From NCBI GenBank assembly GCA_037179335.1, contig JAKZHN010000014.1, positions 620,001-684,000 on the forward strand: a DNA stretch of 64,000 nucleotides, read 5' to 3'. Both the position numbers and the translations under genes were made by a program. The notes beneath the pieces were generated by a model. It did no database searches. It was not told the DNA's origin and worked only from the letters and a program-made list of their open reading frames with translations. The DNA is from Cyclaneusma minus. Taxonomy: Eukaryota > Ascomycota > Leotiomycetes > Marthamycetales > Marthamycetaceae. Below are positions 35,873-50,176 of this stretch, piece by piece (the stretch's first letter is position 1; each line of letters starts with the position of its first letter).

Positions 35873-38459
35873 TAGGTTTTGTATTAATGCAAAAATATAA
35901 AAGCCCAATTTTATTAAATTTTAATAGAAATAAAAAAAAACAATTATAAGGCCAAAGAAAGAATTATAAATATTGGCAAAATATATTAGGAAAAAACCCG
36001 CTATAGCAGTAAGCTATTTAATATTTTAAATACCAAATTTTAAAGGCTTTATAATATATATAATAAAATCGTTATTTCGAAAGTTAATTATACTATAATT
36101 TATTTATATATACTAATTAATAAAGCCCGGAAATACTATAATTAATTTCTAATATACAAAGGTTTTATATTTAATAAAATAATTAAATTTACTAAAATAA
36201 AATTTAAAATAAAAGCCAATAAAATAAAATACTGGAATTTATGAACTAATATTAGTTTTTGCAAAGCTATTACCAATAATCCAAGCAAATCCAAAATAAA
36301 ATGCCTGGATTTAATATTAAATAATTTTTGAAAAATCCAGCCAAATCTTAATTTAAGATACCAATTAAATAAAGCTATTAGAAATTAATTTTATAAAGGC
36401 ATTTAAAAAATTCCAAATTATAAATAAATTTTATTAAATTTATAGCTAAATTATAAAGATTTGGCAGTTTAAATCCATTTCGCTATTTTTAATAAAATAA
36501 GAATTAATAGCTTTTTTGCAAATCAATTCAATATTTATATTTATTTCAAATTCTGCAAATATAATCCAAAATCCTTTAGCCACTTTTTTTTATAATACAG
36601 CTCTTTTATTTCAATTTCAATACTCTTAAAATAATAATAAAATTAATAAGAAACCAAAATATTTAAAATATAATTTTGGCAAACCAATTTTGTATTTATT
36701 ATATTAATAGGAAAATATATAATAAAAAATACAATAGCAAATTTAAAAAACAATTAGAAAAAAGGCTTTGCTATATTTATAGCAAGCCAAATTATTTCTT
36801 TATTAAGCATTTTAAAAACAAATAAAACAAATATTAAAAACAAAGCTAAAAAATAAAAGAAAAAAGCCCTTAAATAAAAAGCATTATCATATTTTTTTAT
36901 AAAATGAAAAAAGCGGAATTATAAAAAAGATTAACAATTAACAATTAATAAAACATATTATATATTTTACTAAGACTATACAGGTTTTCCAAATTATTCA
37001 ATTATTTAATTTTACAGATAAGGAAAGCCTTTAATTAAATTCTGAATCATATTTTAAATTAATATATTTATTTATAATTGAAATTAGTATTTTAAACGGT
37101 TAAATTACTATAAAAAAATCTGCAAATATGCAAATAGCTTATTTATTTTTTAAAATATTTCTATTTAATCCATTTTATTTAAAAAATCCTATTTTTATAG
37201 CAGAAAGTTTTATTATTTATAGCCGCTATATTAAAGGAATTTTTTAAAATATATTTCCAAACCGCAATATTGTCAAAATATTATTTAATGGCATTAATTA
37301 ATTCAAGGCTTTTTAAATAATTATATTTGGATCAAAGCTTAAATCTATTTTTAAAAGCATTTTTGGCATTTATTTTAAAAACAACAGCCCCAATAAGCTA
37401 TTAAGCATAGCTAATATTTAAATACTATTTAAAATAATCCCTTTTATTATAATAAATAATAATATTTCTATGCGTTTTTTATATGATATAAAACAAATAA
37501 ATATCTATTATAATAATATAAAAAACACTATAATTTAAAGAAATCTCAAAACAGCTATATTTATTAAATAAGGCCACCTGTAATTCTTATTTATTCCAGC
37601 CGAATTTAATAATAAAAGAAACTGTTGAACATTTAATAATAATCAAATTAAAAAAATCCATAGAAACTAAATTTATACTATTATAAAAAAATGCAAGACT
37701 TTTTATTTAATACAAAGAAGGATTTTAAAATAAAAAATAAAAAATAAAAAATTAAATACTGCTATTAATATCAAATTTATAGCAAATCTCCAGTATGCTT
37801 TAAATTTAATATTAAAATTTCAATAAATATTTCTTAATAGAAAAATCATTATATTGTTTATATTATAAATATAGCTATTAAATTTTAAATAATTTAATAG
37901 GCTATTAAACTATATTGGATTAATATTTATTTAAGCCCATTTGATTTTTTAATTGCAAATGCCGATATAGAGTTTATTAGCAAAAGATTTCAAGCCTAAA
38001 TTGCTTTTGAAAAAATTCAAATAAAAATTACACCGGTAAAAGCCTATTGGAGTATTAAATAAAATAAGCGCTATTATGCAATCTTTAAAAAACCATTAAA
38101 ATCATTTTTAATAATCTGCCAAATATCCCAATTAAATTTATATTGCAAATGGCAATTAAGGCTATAAATAATATAGTTAAACCAAATAGCTTTATTTCCA
38201 ATTTTTTAATAGTTAATGCTTATTTAATTTTTTGTTACAAATTAGCATTATTTCCTTTAATAATTAAAAAAGCGGAAACCATTAAAAAAGCTATAATTAA
38301 AATTAATAGTTTTTGTATATAAAAAAATAAAAAAATAAAACGGGCTTTACAAAATTAAAAAAAATAAAAACCAAATTATAATAGTGGAAATTAATAAACG
38401 AGATATGGATTTTAAATCTATTTATATAAAGCTATAATATATGGATTAAAATGCCTTTT

Positions 38460-40040
38460 ATAATTCACTTTTAAACTGGCCTGCGCCTATAGCGCCAAAT
38501 AGGCCAATATTTATAGCGCCAATTGCACCACCGCTAATTCCACCAATTGTGCTATAATCTAGGGCATTATTTAAACTAAAATCAAAACCACCAATTATAC
38601 AGCCAAATTATTCTCAAATTCAATCAAATTCCCAATTAAAATTAGAATTTAAACCTGAACCAAATTCTCCAACTCCAAAAAAAAGGACGACCTTTAGAAA
38701 GCAGAAACCAGCCTAAGAGTGTTTGAAAGCCAAAACAAACCACCGAAAAAACCAAAAATTCCAAGGCTAATGGATAATAAATTAAATGCCTAAGGACTTT
38801 TAGCTAATAATAATTTTGGGTATAAGTTAGAGTTAGAATCAGGATTTAAAAAAATAAATATATACCTTTATATTACAAAAAATAATTTTGGACTTTAATA
38901 GCATTTTCTTTTTTTTTAAAAAAAAGCTTAATATACAATTGTATTTACAGCTAAAGAAAAAGCAAAATTACCATTAAAAACAAGCTGTTTAAAGTTTTAA
39001 ACCAAGCGAAAATAAATAGTTTTATAGCTATAAATATTTTTAAATTTATCCCTTTTAATTTTTAAGTTTATGATAAAAAACAAATATTCAAAATAAAAAA
39101 ACTTAAAAAAACTTAAAAGCAAAGCTATATTTATACTATATAAAAAATCAAAATTAATAATGCAAAAATACAATAATACTGGCAAACAATTTATTTTAAT
39201 TCAATTTTCAATAATTTAATGCTATGCCTAGAAAATCCTTATTTGCTTAGCATTTACTTTTATTTTTAAGGGATATTACGCAAGTATATTCACATTTCCA
39301 AAACAAAATATATAAAAGAAATTATTATTACCTGCTTAAAAAAATAAAAAACAAATTCCCTCCGGGCATTATTATTTGTTTTTGAAAGCCATTTTATAAT
39401 TTAGCTAAATGTAGCCTTTATTAATTTATTATTTATTTAAAATACCATATTAAAAAACTCTATATAAAAATATCTATATTTAACCCCTATTTTATAATTT
39501 CCAATTCAAACTTTGGAAATCCGGACTTGCAAGCGGTAATGGCCCTTTAAACAAATGATATTTTAATTTTAGCCATTTAGAAATAATTAAATCTGGAGAA
39601 ATAAAAGCTTTAAAATGCCAAGTTTAAAGCCAAACCCAAAACTCAGCTAATAAAGGACACCCTATTTATATTTAATAGCTGTATTCTAAATCTTAAATAA
39701 AACAATTAAACCATAATTTTTAAATAAAAAAATTAGGCTAACAAAATCAAACTTGTAAATCCCACAGCTCCTAATATAAAAGCCTATTATATTTAAAAAC
39801 GGGCTGGGGCAGCTTATTCATTTTTAATATATTAGCCAAAATTAGCATTTAACCTTTTAATTGCAGTTTAGTATTAGAATTCCATTAAATAAAATGCAAA
39901 AATCCCAAATAAAAAACTATAATAAATAATAAATAATTTTAACCGGAAATTTATTTATATTTCCCTGGACCCCTTTATAGCCAAGCTATTTATTTTTATA
40001 AATGGATTATTTGCTAATAATAAAAATTAATTTTTCCAAT
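38460..40040 (+). pseudogene. Copia polyprotein relic: proline-rich linker, reverse transcriptase, RNase H region
   Basis: Plus-strand peptide fragments, broken by many stops, follow the order of a fungal copia Pol. About 38480-38760: a Pro-rich linker (repeated AP, PPI, PTPKKRTTF). About 38950: FTAKEKAKLPL. About 39125-39200: KSKLIMQKYNNTGKQ followed by ILIQ, equal to the conserved block before the ILTQSPTIQ motif of fungal copia reverse transcriptases. About 39350-39400: IPSGHYYLFLKAIL, equal to the PPG...VKPLYG block. About 39600-40010: fragments matching the region up to the LFVFVDGSFAN-type RNase H start. The changes seen (Gln or Trp to stop, Asp to Asn) are those expected from RIP. It is non-functional. 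The assignment rests on remembered family motifs. Confidence 0.72.
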
Positions 40041-40695
40041 TGAATTATTTAATTATTTTAGCAAATAAACTTTTAAATATTTTAGCGGCTGTATTTAAAT
40101 TTAAAAGCAATATTCTCTATTAGAGCAATATTAAATTAAAAAGAAATATTAGAAATATTTTAGCTTCTAAAATCTTAGCTATAATATTAGGAATAAATAT
40201 AGGTGTATTTACTAACTTTATATTTAATTTAATTACACTTTAATTAAATATATTTAATATACCCATTATTATTTATACGGATAATTATAGTTTTTATAAA
40301 TGTTTAATTAAATTAAAAAAAATTATAAAAAAGCGCTTAATAGTAAATATTCTGCATTTGAAATAAAGCTATAAAAAAACGTTTAAAAAGTTTAATGGAT
40401 TAATAGCAAAAACAATCCAGCGAATGCTTTGATTAAGGCTATTTCCAATAAAGCTTTGGAAGGACTAATAAATATAAACGAGGCTATTATTAGAGTGGAA
40501 AATTAGGTTGATAGAAAAAAGGAATAATTTTAAAAAAAGTCTAGTTTTTGGGGAATTATAACGGGAAAAAATTTTAAAGCCATTATTTAATTAAATACCA
40601 ATATTGGCAATTGGCTAGTTTTTATTATAAAGTAAAACGCTTCCAATGTCTAATTAATTGCACCAAGAGTTTTAAGTATTTATAAATAGCTATAA

Positions 40696-40870
40696 TAGCC
40701 TATGCCCACGCAGCTGGCGCAGCGCTATCGCTAGCGCCAAAATTTGGAAATGGCTTTAAAAAAAGCGGCGACGAGCTAGCCTTCCTTTTTTAAATACAAT
40801 TAATAAAGCATATTAACGACTTTAAATTGCATATGCATTATTTCACCCGTTTACCTTTAGGAAACCAATA
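40696..40870 (+). repeat. Right LTR-like repeat of the 34-41 kb copia relic
   Basis: Direct repeat of 34289-34463 with mainly transition differences. It keeps a CG-rich core (gcgcagcgctatcgctagc) in otherwise AT-rich surroundings. Confidence 0.6.
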
Positions 40871-40872
40871 AA

Positions 40873-43164
40873 TATATTTGCCAATAAATTAGTATTTAAA
40901 TTATAATAAAATATTGAAAATTATTATAATTGCTTATAATAATAATTTAATACTATGCTTGTATAATATAATAATGCTATTATCATATATAAAAAATAAT
41001 AGCAAGCAATTTTTAATTTTTTATAATTTATTTAGCTTTTGCATTTAATTACTTTTATAAATAAAAGCAAATAAAATATAAATATTTAATAATTTATTAC
41101 TGCAATAAAATACCGCTTATAGCAAATATATTTATATTAAATTTAATAATAATAGCTAAAATCGGATTAAAATATATTAATAATAATGCCTCAATACATT
41201 TTTATTTTAATATGCGAAAGCGAATATTTATATTGGCTATTTAGATAAAAAAAGGAAATTATTTTTTATTTTGGTAAAGTTTATTAATTTTTTAGCTATT
41301 CGATTAAAATTAATAATGAATTTTTAATAGAAATTAACTGGTTTAATAAATTAAAAAACGTTGCGAATGGATTTAGGCTAAGGCTATTTTTAAATAATAG
41401 CTAATTGGGCTAGATTTATTTCGATTTTGGAAATTAATATAATAAACTTAAGGAAATCGATTTTTATAATCCCAAATTTACATTTCTTCAATTTAATAAA
41501 TATTTTATTATTAAGCAGCAGTTTAAAAATCTTTCGGATTTGGGCAATGTGATTTTCGCTTTTTTAATAAAAATATTAAAATATTATTAAGGTAAATAAT
41601 AATAAATTTATGAAGGCAGCTAGCTAATACTTTATTAATATATTTTTAAAATAAGGCTAATGAATTTACAAGCCCGAAAGGCAATACCAAATATTTAAAA
41701 ATGCCAAATTTTATTTGAAAAGCAGTTAATTATTTCATTTTAATTGCAATTTATAAAAAGTTATATACGTTTTGGATATTTAGCTTAATAAATTTTTATA
41801 CGCCTATCAATATATTTATAATTTTTAAAATAAGAGGTATTAAATAACAGTTTTTAATAATTATTATATTAAAAAATTTATAATTTATAATAAGGCAAAT
41901 TTTTTTATTAATATAAAGCTTAGCAATAAATATAAATAATAAGTTTACCGGCAAATTTAACAATTATATAAATTTTTAGGCTAATATTATATTGAAATAT
42001 TTATATAATATAATGGTTTTTTTAAATTATAAAGAGAATAAAAAAATGGATTTTTTCCAAATATAAGCTTAATGCAATAATTTAAAAAATCTTTATATAA
42101 AAACAAATTTCTGCTTTTGCTTTATTAAAAGTTTTAGCAATATTGGTATATGTAAAAAAAAAACATGGGCTATTTATAGATTTTAAGCAGGTTTTTATAT
42201 ATAGCAAAACAAAAAAGTAAAATTAGCAAAAGTTTTTAATTTCCTGCCTAAAAATTAAATCTATTAAAAAAAGAATTGACATTTTATTTAATAACTCTAT
42301 TATTAATTTTATTTATTAAAATTATTGAAATATTAATATTGAATAGGAATAAGTTTTGCAGCAATATTAATATTAAAAATAATCCAATTAAATTTAATAA
42401 ATATAATAACGCTGCTGCCGCTTTATTCGCTAGGCCCTTTAACGGCGGAAAGTACTTTTAGGGCGTTTTAATTAGCTATCCCAATCTTGGTATATTGCTA
42501 TTTTTATTATTAAGTCTTTATTTTTTTATTAATGCATTACTTTATTTCAGCCTAATAGAAATCTTTGCAATAAAGATATATATATATATTTATTTATTTA
42601 ATTTCGAAAGATGCGGGAATTCAAAAATAATTTGTTTTTTTAAAAGGCGTTTATATTTTGAAAAAATTAAATTATTGGGGTTTGTGTTTTTAAAAAATTA
42701 AAAATTGCGATTGGTATTTTTAAAAAATATATATAAAAGATTATTAAAACGGACCCTTTTATTATTATATTTACAATTGGCCTATGGAATGCGCTTTGAT
42801 TTATTATTAATTAGGCGCTTTTTTAATTTAAATTGGTTTTTAGCGCTTTATACAATTAATCTTTATTAAATATAAATGATTGGTAGGGTTCCGAATAGTT
42901 TATTAGCGATTTTTATAATTATCACTTTATTAGATTCTTTGCTATATATAAAGCAAACAGCTTTATTATTTTCCAATTAGGGAATATTTTATAATAAAAA
43001 TTGAAAATAATTTGTAAAAACTTGGATTATTTAATTATTTTTTATAAAATATTTAGTTATATATTAATTAGCTTTAATATCAATTATAAGCGGGATATAA
43101 TTATTAAATGATTATAAGTTTAGCATATTTCAAATTTGGAAAAATAGTTTATTGCTATTAAATT
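40873..43164. other. RIP-mutated sequence between two retroelements
   Basis: AT-rich, with no assignable relic. A short less-mutated patch at about 42408-42465 (cgctgctgccgctttattcgc) stands out. Frames at 42276-42461 and 42495-42701 are AT-driven. By position this could belong to the outer element whose LTR-like repeats lie at 28.6 and 51.3 kb. Confidence 0.4.
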
Positions 43165-43365
43165 TGTCACGGAAACCTATTAAGGGAGCCAAGAGCCCAA
43201 ACAAGCAATAGGTAAAACCTGGATTAATAAAGCTAAAAAGAAAAGGAAAGGTCCGGAAGGCTTCTTTTTTTATTCAGCTTTTAATAAAAAAACTAAAAAA
43301 ATAAAAAAACGGTATAATTGCTTTAAAAATAACTGCTTAAAGCCTCTATTTTTAATTTCGTAATA
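43165..43365 (-). repeat. LTR of the gypsy relic (3' LTR in element orientation)
   Basis: About 201 bp. Shares with the right copy the words aagcaataggtaaaa, ttggattaataaa, cagcttttaataaaaaaac and taactgcttaaagcctc, with mostly transition differences. Confidence 0.75.
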
Positions 43366-44024
43366 TTATTTCCCCCCCTATTAAAGCAAGCTCTATTAAA
43401 CGAATAGCTTTTAAATAGCTAAATTTTATATTATAATTTAATTTATTTATAGCTAAATATATTAAAATAATTTTAATATTATTAAGCCCGGAATTTAAAA
43501 TCAAATCCATTTTTATACCATTATTCTTTATTAATATTATATCCAGCCTATTTAGCTTAATATCAAATAGCTCTTTTACCAATTTTAAAATTAAAAATAT
43601 ATTTTATTTTTCAATATTCTTTCCTATTTAGCAATAAAAATAAAAATAATTTAAATTCTTGGCCGAATAATAAATTATTTTAATTATAAATTAATAAATT
43701 AATATCAAAAATATAATACATTCTATTATTTAAATATAGCGATAATAGATTTAAAGTAAAACATATCAATTTATATTACTTGGTAATTATAAATAGGCTT
43801 ATAAATCGAAATTTTAGCTTGTTTCCAAAAAATTTAATATGTTTAATAAATAAATAAATCCGATTATCAATCTAATAAATTTAATATAGGCGTTTTTAAC
43901 AATTAATATAGTATATTATACATTTTTAAAAAATCCAATTTCTTTATAAATTTCTTCCTATATATATTTTATATTTTTAGCAAATTTAATTGTATTCTTT
44001 TTTAATAATAGACCGGTATTAATT

Positions 44025-44297
44025 TAAAAAATCAATATAAAAAAATAAATATAAAAAAATAAATATAAAAAAATCAATATAAAAGAATAAATATAAAAAA
44101 ATCAATATAAAAAAATCAATATAAAAAAGTAAATATAAAAAAATAAATATAAAAAAATAAATATAAAAAAATAAATATAAAAAAATAAATATAAAAAAAT
44201 AAATATAAAAAAATAAATATAAAAAAATAAATGTAAAAAAATAAATGTAAAAAAATAAATATAAAAAAATAAATATAAAACAATAAATATAAAACAA
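44025..44297. repeat. 14-bp minisatellite, about 19 copies
   Basis: Unit atataaaaaaataa repeated about 19 times with a few C or G variants, inside the gypsy relic. Because 14 is not a multiple of 3 and the unit lacks stop codons on the minus strand, it creates an artificial open frame (44019-44297) of repeating Phe/Tyr/Leu/Ile that is not a gene. Confidence 0.9.
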
Positions 44298-46499
44298 TAG
44301 GATATTAATTATAAATAATACAAAAAGAAATTATTTTAATAGCTCAGCTAATATAATTATTAATGGCAAATTTAAAATAAGCCAGAAATTTTACCTATTT
44401 TTTCCCCTTATTATTATAATAATATCTTAATAACCGCTTTAGCTTAATATTTATTTTTTCTATTTATTTATTAATTTTAAAATAGGCTATAATAAATAAA
44501 TAATAATTAATATTTAAAGAAATATATAATTGCTTTTAAAATTCAATTATAAATTGGGGATTTCTATTAAAAACAATGCTTTTTAAAAATTTAAAAATTT
44601 AAAAATATATTTTAAAAATAGCTAGGCTATTTGCTTAGCAAAGAAATTCTTGATATTATTAAATCCAAAAAATAGAAAATTAAATAAAATATTTTTAAAA
44701 AGCAATTTATTATAATTATAATAGCGTTTTTGCTTTTATTAAATAATAAGCCAATAATAAAATCCATCATAATATATTTAAAAAATTATATAGCTATTTA
44801 AAAAGAATTGTAAATAGCCTTGGTATTTTTATTTAATTAATTTAAAGCGTTAATAGTTTTGCCAATTGCGAATAAATTTGGCAATATTTAGCGCTATTTC
44901 TTTATATATAAATTGGCATTAAATATGTTAAAAAATTTCCGCTTTACCAATATATTTAGATATTATTAATTTATATATTAATTTAATAACTTTTAAACGG
45001 GCCTTTTTTTATTTGGAATTATAAATCAGCCTATAATATTTAAATAGCTAGCTATTTTAATTACTAAAGCATTCGGATAAAATTAATACAAAATCAATAC
45101 GGGCCCTATTAATAAATAGCCTTTTAATTTTGCAATAGCGTTTATTTTTAAGCTATAATTTAAAAAGCATAGCTATTTTTTAAATAAAATTATATTTATC
45201 CGCCGGAGGTATTTTAGGATTTGGCTTATTTAAATTGATTTTTAAACTTGGATTTTTTTTAAAATAATATTTTTCTTTTGGATTTCCTAGGGTTCTTTTT
45301 TAAAAAAACTTTAGAGGCTTTCGGGCCTGGTTTTTTTAATTTCGGATATTGGTTTTAAAAAGCCTTTAATGCTTTAAAGGCTTTTTGAATTTTTATAAAA
45401 TTAAATTCAATAGCCCAATTCTTTTTTAAAAACAATATTTAATTTAAATATTTCTTTTTGAAATTTTTGAAATCTAAAAACTAATTTTAAAAGCGCTTTA
45501 TAAAAGCATTTAATTTGCTATTAATCTTTCCGCAAATATTTTAAATTTTAAAATTAATATTTGCAAAACTATTTAATTACCCAAAATGCTTTTTATTTAG
45601 GTTTTTTTAATAGCAAAATATTCCAATTTTTTATAATTCATAAGCATTGAAATTGCTTATTTTATATTAATGATATAATCCCGCTACTCTTTCAATATAT
45701 TTATACTAATTAAAAGCTTTTTATTATAAATAAAATAATTGGTTTTTGATTTTCATATTTGCTTAAAATAATAAAAAATAAATTTAAACTGGTGTTTTTT
45801 TAAAAAAGATAGCCTTTAATATATAATTTAAACCATTAATTTTAATATAAATAATTCTACCCCAAATATAATAGGCCAATATTAAAACATTAATAACTAT
45901 TTATTTAAAGGCATAAAAAGCTTTCCGGATTAAAAACATAAACTAAAATAGTTAGTTTTTAGCATATATAAAAACATGCAAAAACTTAATTATAGTTGTA
46001 TAATTTTTAATAAATTGGCGGAAATAATTAATAAAGCCTAAAAATCGCTGGATTCTTTTAATAATAATAAATTTCTACCAATTCTTTTTTTAATTTTATT
46101 AAAATTTATACAATAGCTATTAATCCCAATTATTATATTTAAAAATTTCATTTTTTAATTTTTAAATACTAATTTATTCAAACTAGCTTAAAAGCCAGTT
46201 TTAATTAAAATTTTTAAAATTTTATTAATATATCGCCAATGCTTTTTTAAAATTTTGCTATAAATATAAAAGAATTGCTATAAATAAAAAAGGTATTTAT
46301 ATAAATTATTACAAAATTATTTAAATAGGCTTATAAAATATTATTTATTCATTGCTAAAAAATACGTAAATTAATATAAAGTCTAAATAGCATTATTTTA
46401 TATTTAAATTAGCCAAATAATATATTAAAAATAATAAGCCTTTTATTTTTTGGAATTTTAAGCCTAATTTTATAAAATGGCTGCTAAATATTAATTTAT

Positions 46500-46640
46500 T
46501 TAAATATTTAGCCTTAAAAATACGGAAAATAGTATTTTTAATTAAAGGTAAAAAATAGCTATTTTTTCAATAAGCTTATTTAGCCGTTTATAATTAATAT
46601 AAAACCGGAGCCCCTTATTAGGCTTTTTGGCAAATAATAT
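46500..46640 (-). pseudogene. Ty3/gypsy reverse-transcriptase core relic
   Basis: Minus-strand reading gives AKKPNKGLRFYINYKRLNKL followed by a Pro-poor, stop-broken continuation ending SVFLRLNI. This matches the gypsy reverse-transcriptase block KKPGGLRFCVDYRxLN followed by YPLPLI...LD. The differences are those RIP would make: Cys to Tyr, Asp to Asn and Gln to stop. Downstream fragments are too eroded to follow to the catalytic DD pair. It is non-functional. Confidence 0.78.
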
Positions 46641-49600
46641 TAGAAAAATATGAAATACCTAATTAAATATAATAAAATTTAATTTAAAATATTGGCAAAA
46701 TATTGGCAAAATATTGCCAGTCCTTTTTAAATAAAACTATAAATAAAATAAATTCGCTATAATATAAGGTCTATAAACTTAATATAATAATTTTAAAGCT
46801 TATATTTAAAAAGCTAATAAAAGGCTTGCTTGCTAAAAATTGTAATCCAGCGCTTATAATATTTGGGTATGCGAAATTGCATTTTCTTTTTTATTTCTTC
46901 TTTTTTTTTAAACCTTATTAATTTTTTTAATTAATATAGCGAAAATCTGGATTTTAATTCTTTTAGCCTAATAAATATAAAAAATAAAAATAAAAATATT
47001 AATAACATAAATTTGAATAGGCTTTATTAAGCAATAATATTTAAAAATCCCATTTATTATTAAAAAAGCAAGTTTAAAATTTTAATCCCCTAGAAAATAT
47101 TTACAAAATACTAAAATATTTTTTTCGCTTTTTTTTTAATTTTTAGCACTATAATTAATAGGCTACCTGCTTTTTAAAAAAGCGAAATCTAAAAAATAAT
47201 TTTAAAAAAAGTCCAGTAAATAAAAGAAAAGCCAATAAACCTAAAAGAAATTTAAATAATCGCAAGCAAATAGCTAAAATTATTTAAAAATGGCTTTCAA
47301 AAATAAAGTAAAAAACTTTATATTATTATTTTATTTTGCAATATTATTTTTAATTTAATTTAGCGGCATTGCTTTTAAATAAATTTATATATATTAAATT
47401 GCTAAAATACGCTAAAAATACCAAATTGCTAGGATACGCTAAAAACCTTATTATTATTTAAAAAATTAATAATAATTTATCTATTTAGCCGCTTTTTTAA
47501 ACTACTAACAAATAGCGTAAAATTTCGAAATTAAAATATAAAAAATGCCGCTTTTTTAAATAACAAAAATTTGCTTAATTAAATAGAAAATGGCAATATT
47601 GCTTCCCCTATTTCCATTAAAGCAATTATAAATTTAGAATATAAAATTAAGATTTATAAAAAGCTTTAAGCTTAAAAAACCTATACCGAATGCTTTTTAA
47701 AAATAAAAACCCTTTAAATATAGGGGAGGCCGGCTTTTTAATGCGCCGGAAATCTAATATATTATCCTATTATATAAAACATTTATATTAAATAGCCTTT
47801 ATATAATTATAGTAGCTAAAAAGAATCTTATTAATAGCATTATTAATTATTATACCATATAAATTTAAATAGACCTTTTTTAAAATTATATTATAATATC
47901 CTAAATTAAAAATTATATATAAAAAAAAGGTAATTTTAAATTTAAAGCCGGAAATAAAAAGCTTAGATAATAGGCATAAATCTATAGCTATTAAAAGCTG
48001 CTATTAAAATAGGCTTATATAAAATAATAAAGTCCAAGCTATTATATTAAATAAATTGCGCCGCAATAAAAAAATTGAAAAAACTTCTTGCATTTGATTT
48101 TATATTTATTAAAGCATTAATAATAAATAAATTTATATTTTTTTAAAATAATAGAAATAACAAAAAAATTAATAATTAAATATAAGGCATTTTTAAAAAA
48201 GATAGGCAAAAATTAATATTATATATATTAGGCTACTAAATACAGTTTTACCGGCAATTAGGCATTTTTTAGCATAGTAATTAAAGAAGCAATTTGTTTT
48301 TTAGCAATATTTATTTTTACTAAATTTTTTTCCTTAGGCTTTTTAGGCTTTTTACTATTTATATTATAATTAATAGCATTAATAATAGAAAATTTAAAAT
48401 TTGAATATATTTTAATATAATATTTATATTTATTATATTTAAAGCTTTTAAAGCTTTTAAAATTAATAAGTATTGGAAACATATTTCAAAAAAAACGCCG
48501 CTTATTTTTAAATTAAAAAGATTTAAAGGCAAAACGGATTTTAAAAAACTTAAAAGCTAGAAATATTTTTTAAAAAAAGGGCCAAAATAGCCATGTGATT
48601 AATATTTCTAGCAGATAGCTTTTGGTTTTTTCTCTATTTAATAATAGTAATTAGCAGTTTTAAAAAGAATTTTAAAGCGGAAATCTATTATAGCTTTTTA
48701 GAAATTAATATTAATTTTGCGCTATAGCTACTAAATTAAAAAAGCCTTTAATATCCCTAATTGGATAAAAAGACTTTAAAAAAAAGTATAAAAAAATTAA
48801 AATCTTGGCGATTTTAAAATAAAAAATAAAATTTATTAAATTTATAAAAACGTAGTTTGAATTGCTATACAAGCTATTTAAAAATTTATAAAATCCTTTT
48901 ATAATAAAAATACAAATAGCGGCATTATTATATTAAAAAAAAATAGGCATTTTCTTTTAAATATTTTATATTATAAATAATTTTAACCGCTTTATTTATA
49001 AAGAGGAAATAATTACCAATTAATTTATTTTTCAATTAAAATTTTTAAAGCTTTAAAGGAATAATATTATTATATAATAAAAATTTGGAAATATATTTAA
49101 TATAGCGCAAATCAAAGCCATTAAAAAGCATTTTAAATATTAGAAAATACTAGATTAGCAGCTAGGCGCCAATAAAATAGGCCTTAGCTTTAATTTTTAA
49201 TTTAGGCTATCTAAAAAAAATCGGGTGTAAAGGCAAAATTGGATTTTTAAATCTCAAGGTTTTTAATAGCTAAGGCTATTTAATAAAAATGCTAATTTTG
49301 GCATATATTGCAAAAAACAAAACATATACGCTAAAACAAAGTTTTTATAAACCTTTATAAATTCTTTATTTAATTATTTGCTTTTCGTATAAAACAAATT
49401 ATAATTAATTTAAAACTTTTTCTATTTTTTAATAATAGCTAGTTTGGAAATTTATTTTTTAAAAAATAATTTTTAAAGCCTTTCTATTTTAAATAAAATA
49501 TTTCGGGCTTAATTATAAATATAAGCTAGCAATTTCTATTAAATATTCTTAGGCTTTTTAAAAAAGACTTTAGCAGCTTTATAATTAAAATCTATAAAAA

Positions 49601-49984
49601 GAAAAATTAATGGCTTGGATTTTTTATTTTTTGCATTGCTTGGGCAAAAAACTATATTTTAATTCAATTTTTTTTAAAAGCCTTATAGCAAATCTAAAAC
49701 TAAAAAGGGCCAAATTGGGATTTAAAATTAAATTTAGTATAAAATGATTACAATATATAAGCTTTTAAAATAAGGTATAAGGTTTAGTAGAAAATAAATA
49801 AATAAATAAATAAATAATATATTTACAGCTATAAATATATATCCCTAGGCAAAATACAAAGCTTTAGCCAAATATATAAATCCATTTGCATATAAAAAAT
49901 ACTTTAAAAAAAAATCGGGAATAATTTAAAAAACTTAACGGTATATAATAATTTATAAAAAATAAAAGGAAAGCTTTATTGAAA

Positions 49985-50176
49985 TACTATAAATATTTAT
50001 TAAAAAACCCAAAAGCCTAAATAAGCAATAGGTAAAAATTGGATTAATAAAACTAAAAAAAAATCCGAAAAGCTTTCTTTTTATCCAGCTTTTAATAAAA
50101 AAACTAAAAAAACAAAGGAGCGGCGTGGTTGCCTTAGGAATAGCTGCCTAAAGCCTCCACCTTTAACCCCGTAATA
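49985..50176 (-). repeat. LTR of the gypsy relic (5' LTR in element orientation)
   Basis: About 192 bp, the partner of 43165-43365. It keeps more G and C in its right half (ggagcggcgtggttgcc) than the left copy, which has lost them by transitions. The two copies have thus been mutated unevenly. Confidence 0.75.

Larger units (their letters stand above)
34272..40872 (+). mobile_element. Ty1/copia retrotransposon relic, RIP-degraded
   Basis: Two direct repeats of about 175-190 bp (34289-34463 and 40696-40870) bracket about 6.2 kb that contains a plus-strand copia polyprotein relic in its right half. The repeats share gcccacgcagct, gcgcagcgctatcgctagc and cgcatatgcattatttyacc. The order of linker, reverse transcriptase and RNase H toward the right repeat is correct for a plus-strand copia element. 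The outermost ends are approximate: the similarity extends a few bases left of the likely TG start, and I could not find a clear target duplication, primer site or polypurine tract. So the repeats may be LTRs of this element or of a relative. Confidence 0.65.
43165..50176 (-). mobile_element. Ty3/gypsy retrotransposon relic, RIP-degraded, about 7.0 kb
   Basis: LTR-like direct repeats at 43165-43365 and 49985-50176 bracket an interior with a minus-strand gypsy reverse-transcriptase relic near 46.5-46.6 kb. The left repeat begins TGTCACGG. The right one shows the same start with transitions. Both end gtaata, compatible with an original CA end. The flanking 5 bases are aaatt (43160-43164) on the left and gaatt (50177-50181) on the right. 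These differ by one G/A, as a RIP-altered target duplication would. AT-rich flanks make chance agreement possible. With the reverse transcriptase on the minus strand, the right repeat is the 5' LTR. Confidence 0.75.

Noticed and set aside
44025..44297. Regular 14-bp repeats considered as a CRISPR-like array
   Set aside because: Units are contiguous without spacers, and the genome is eukaryotic.
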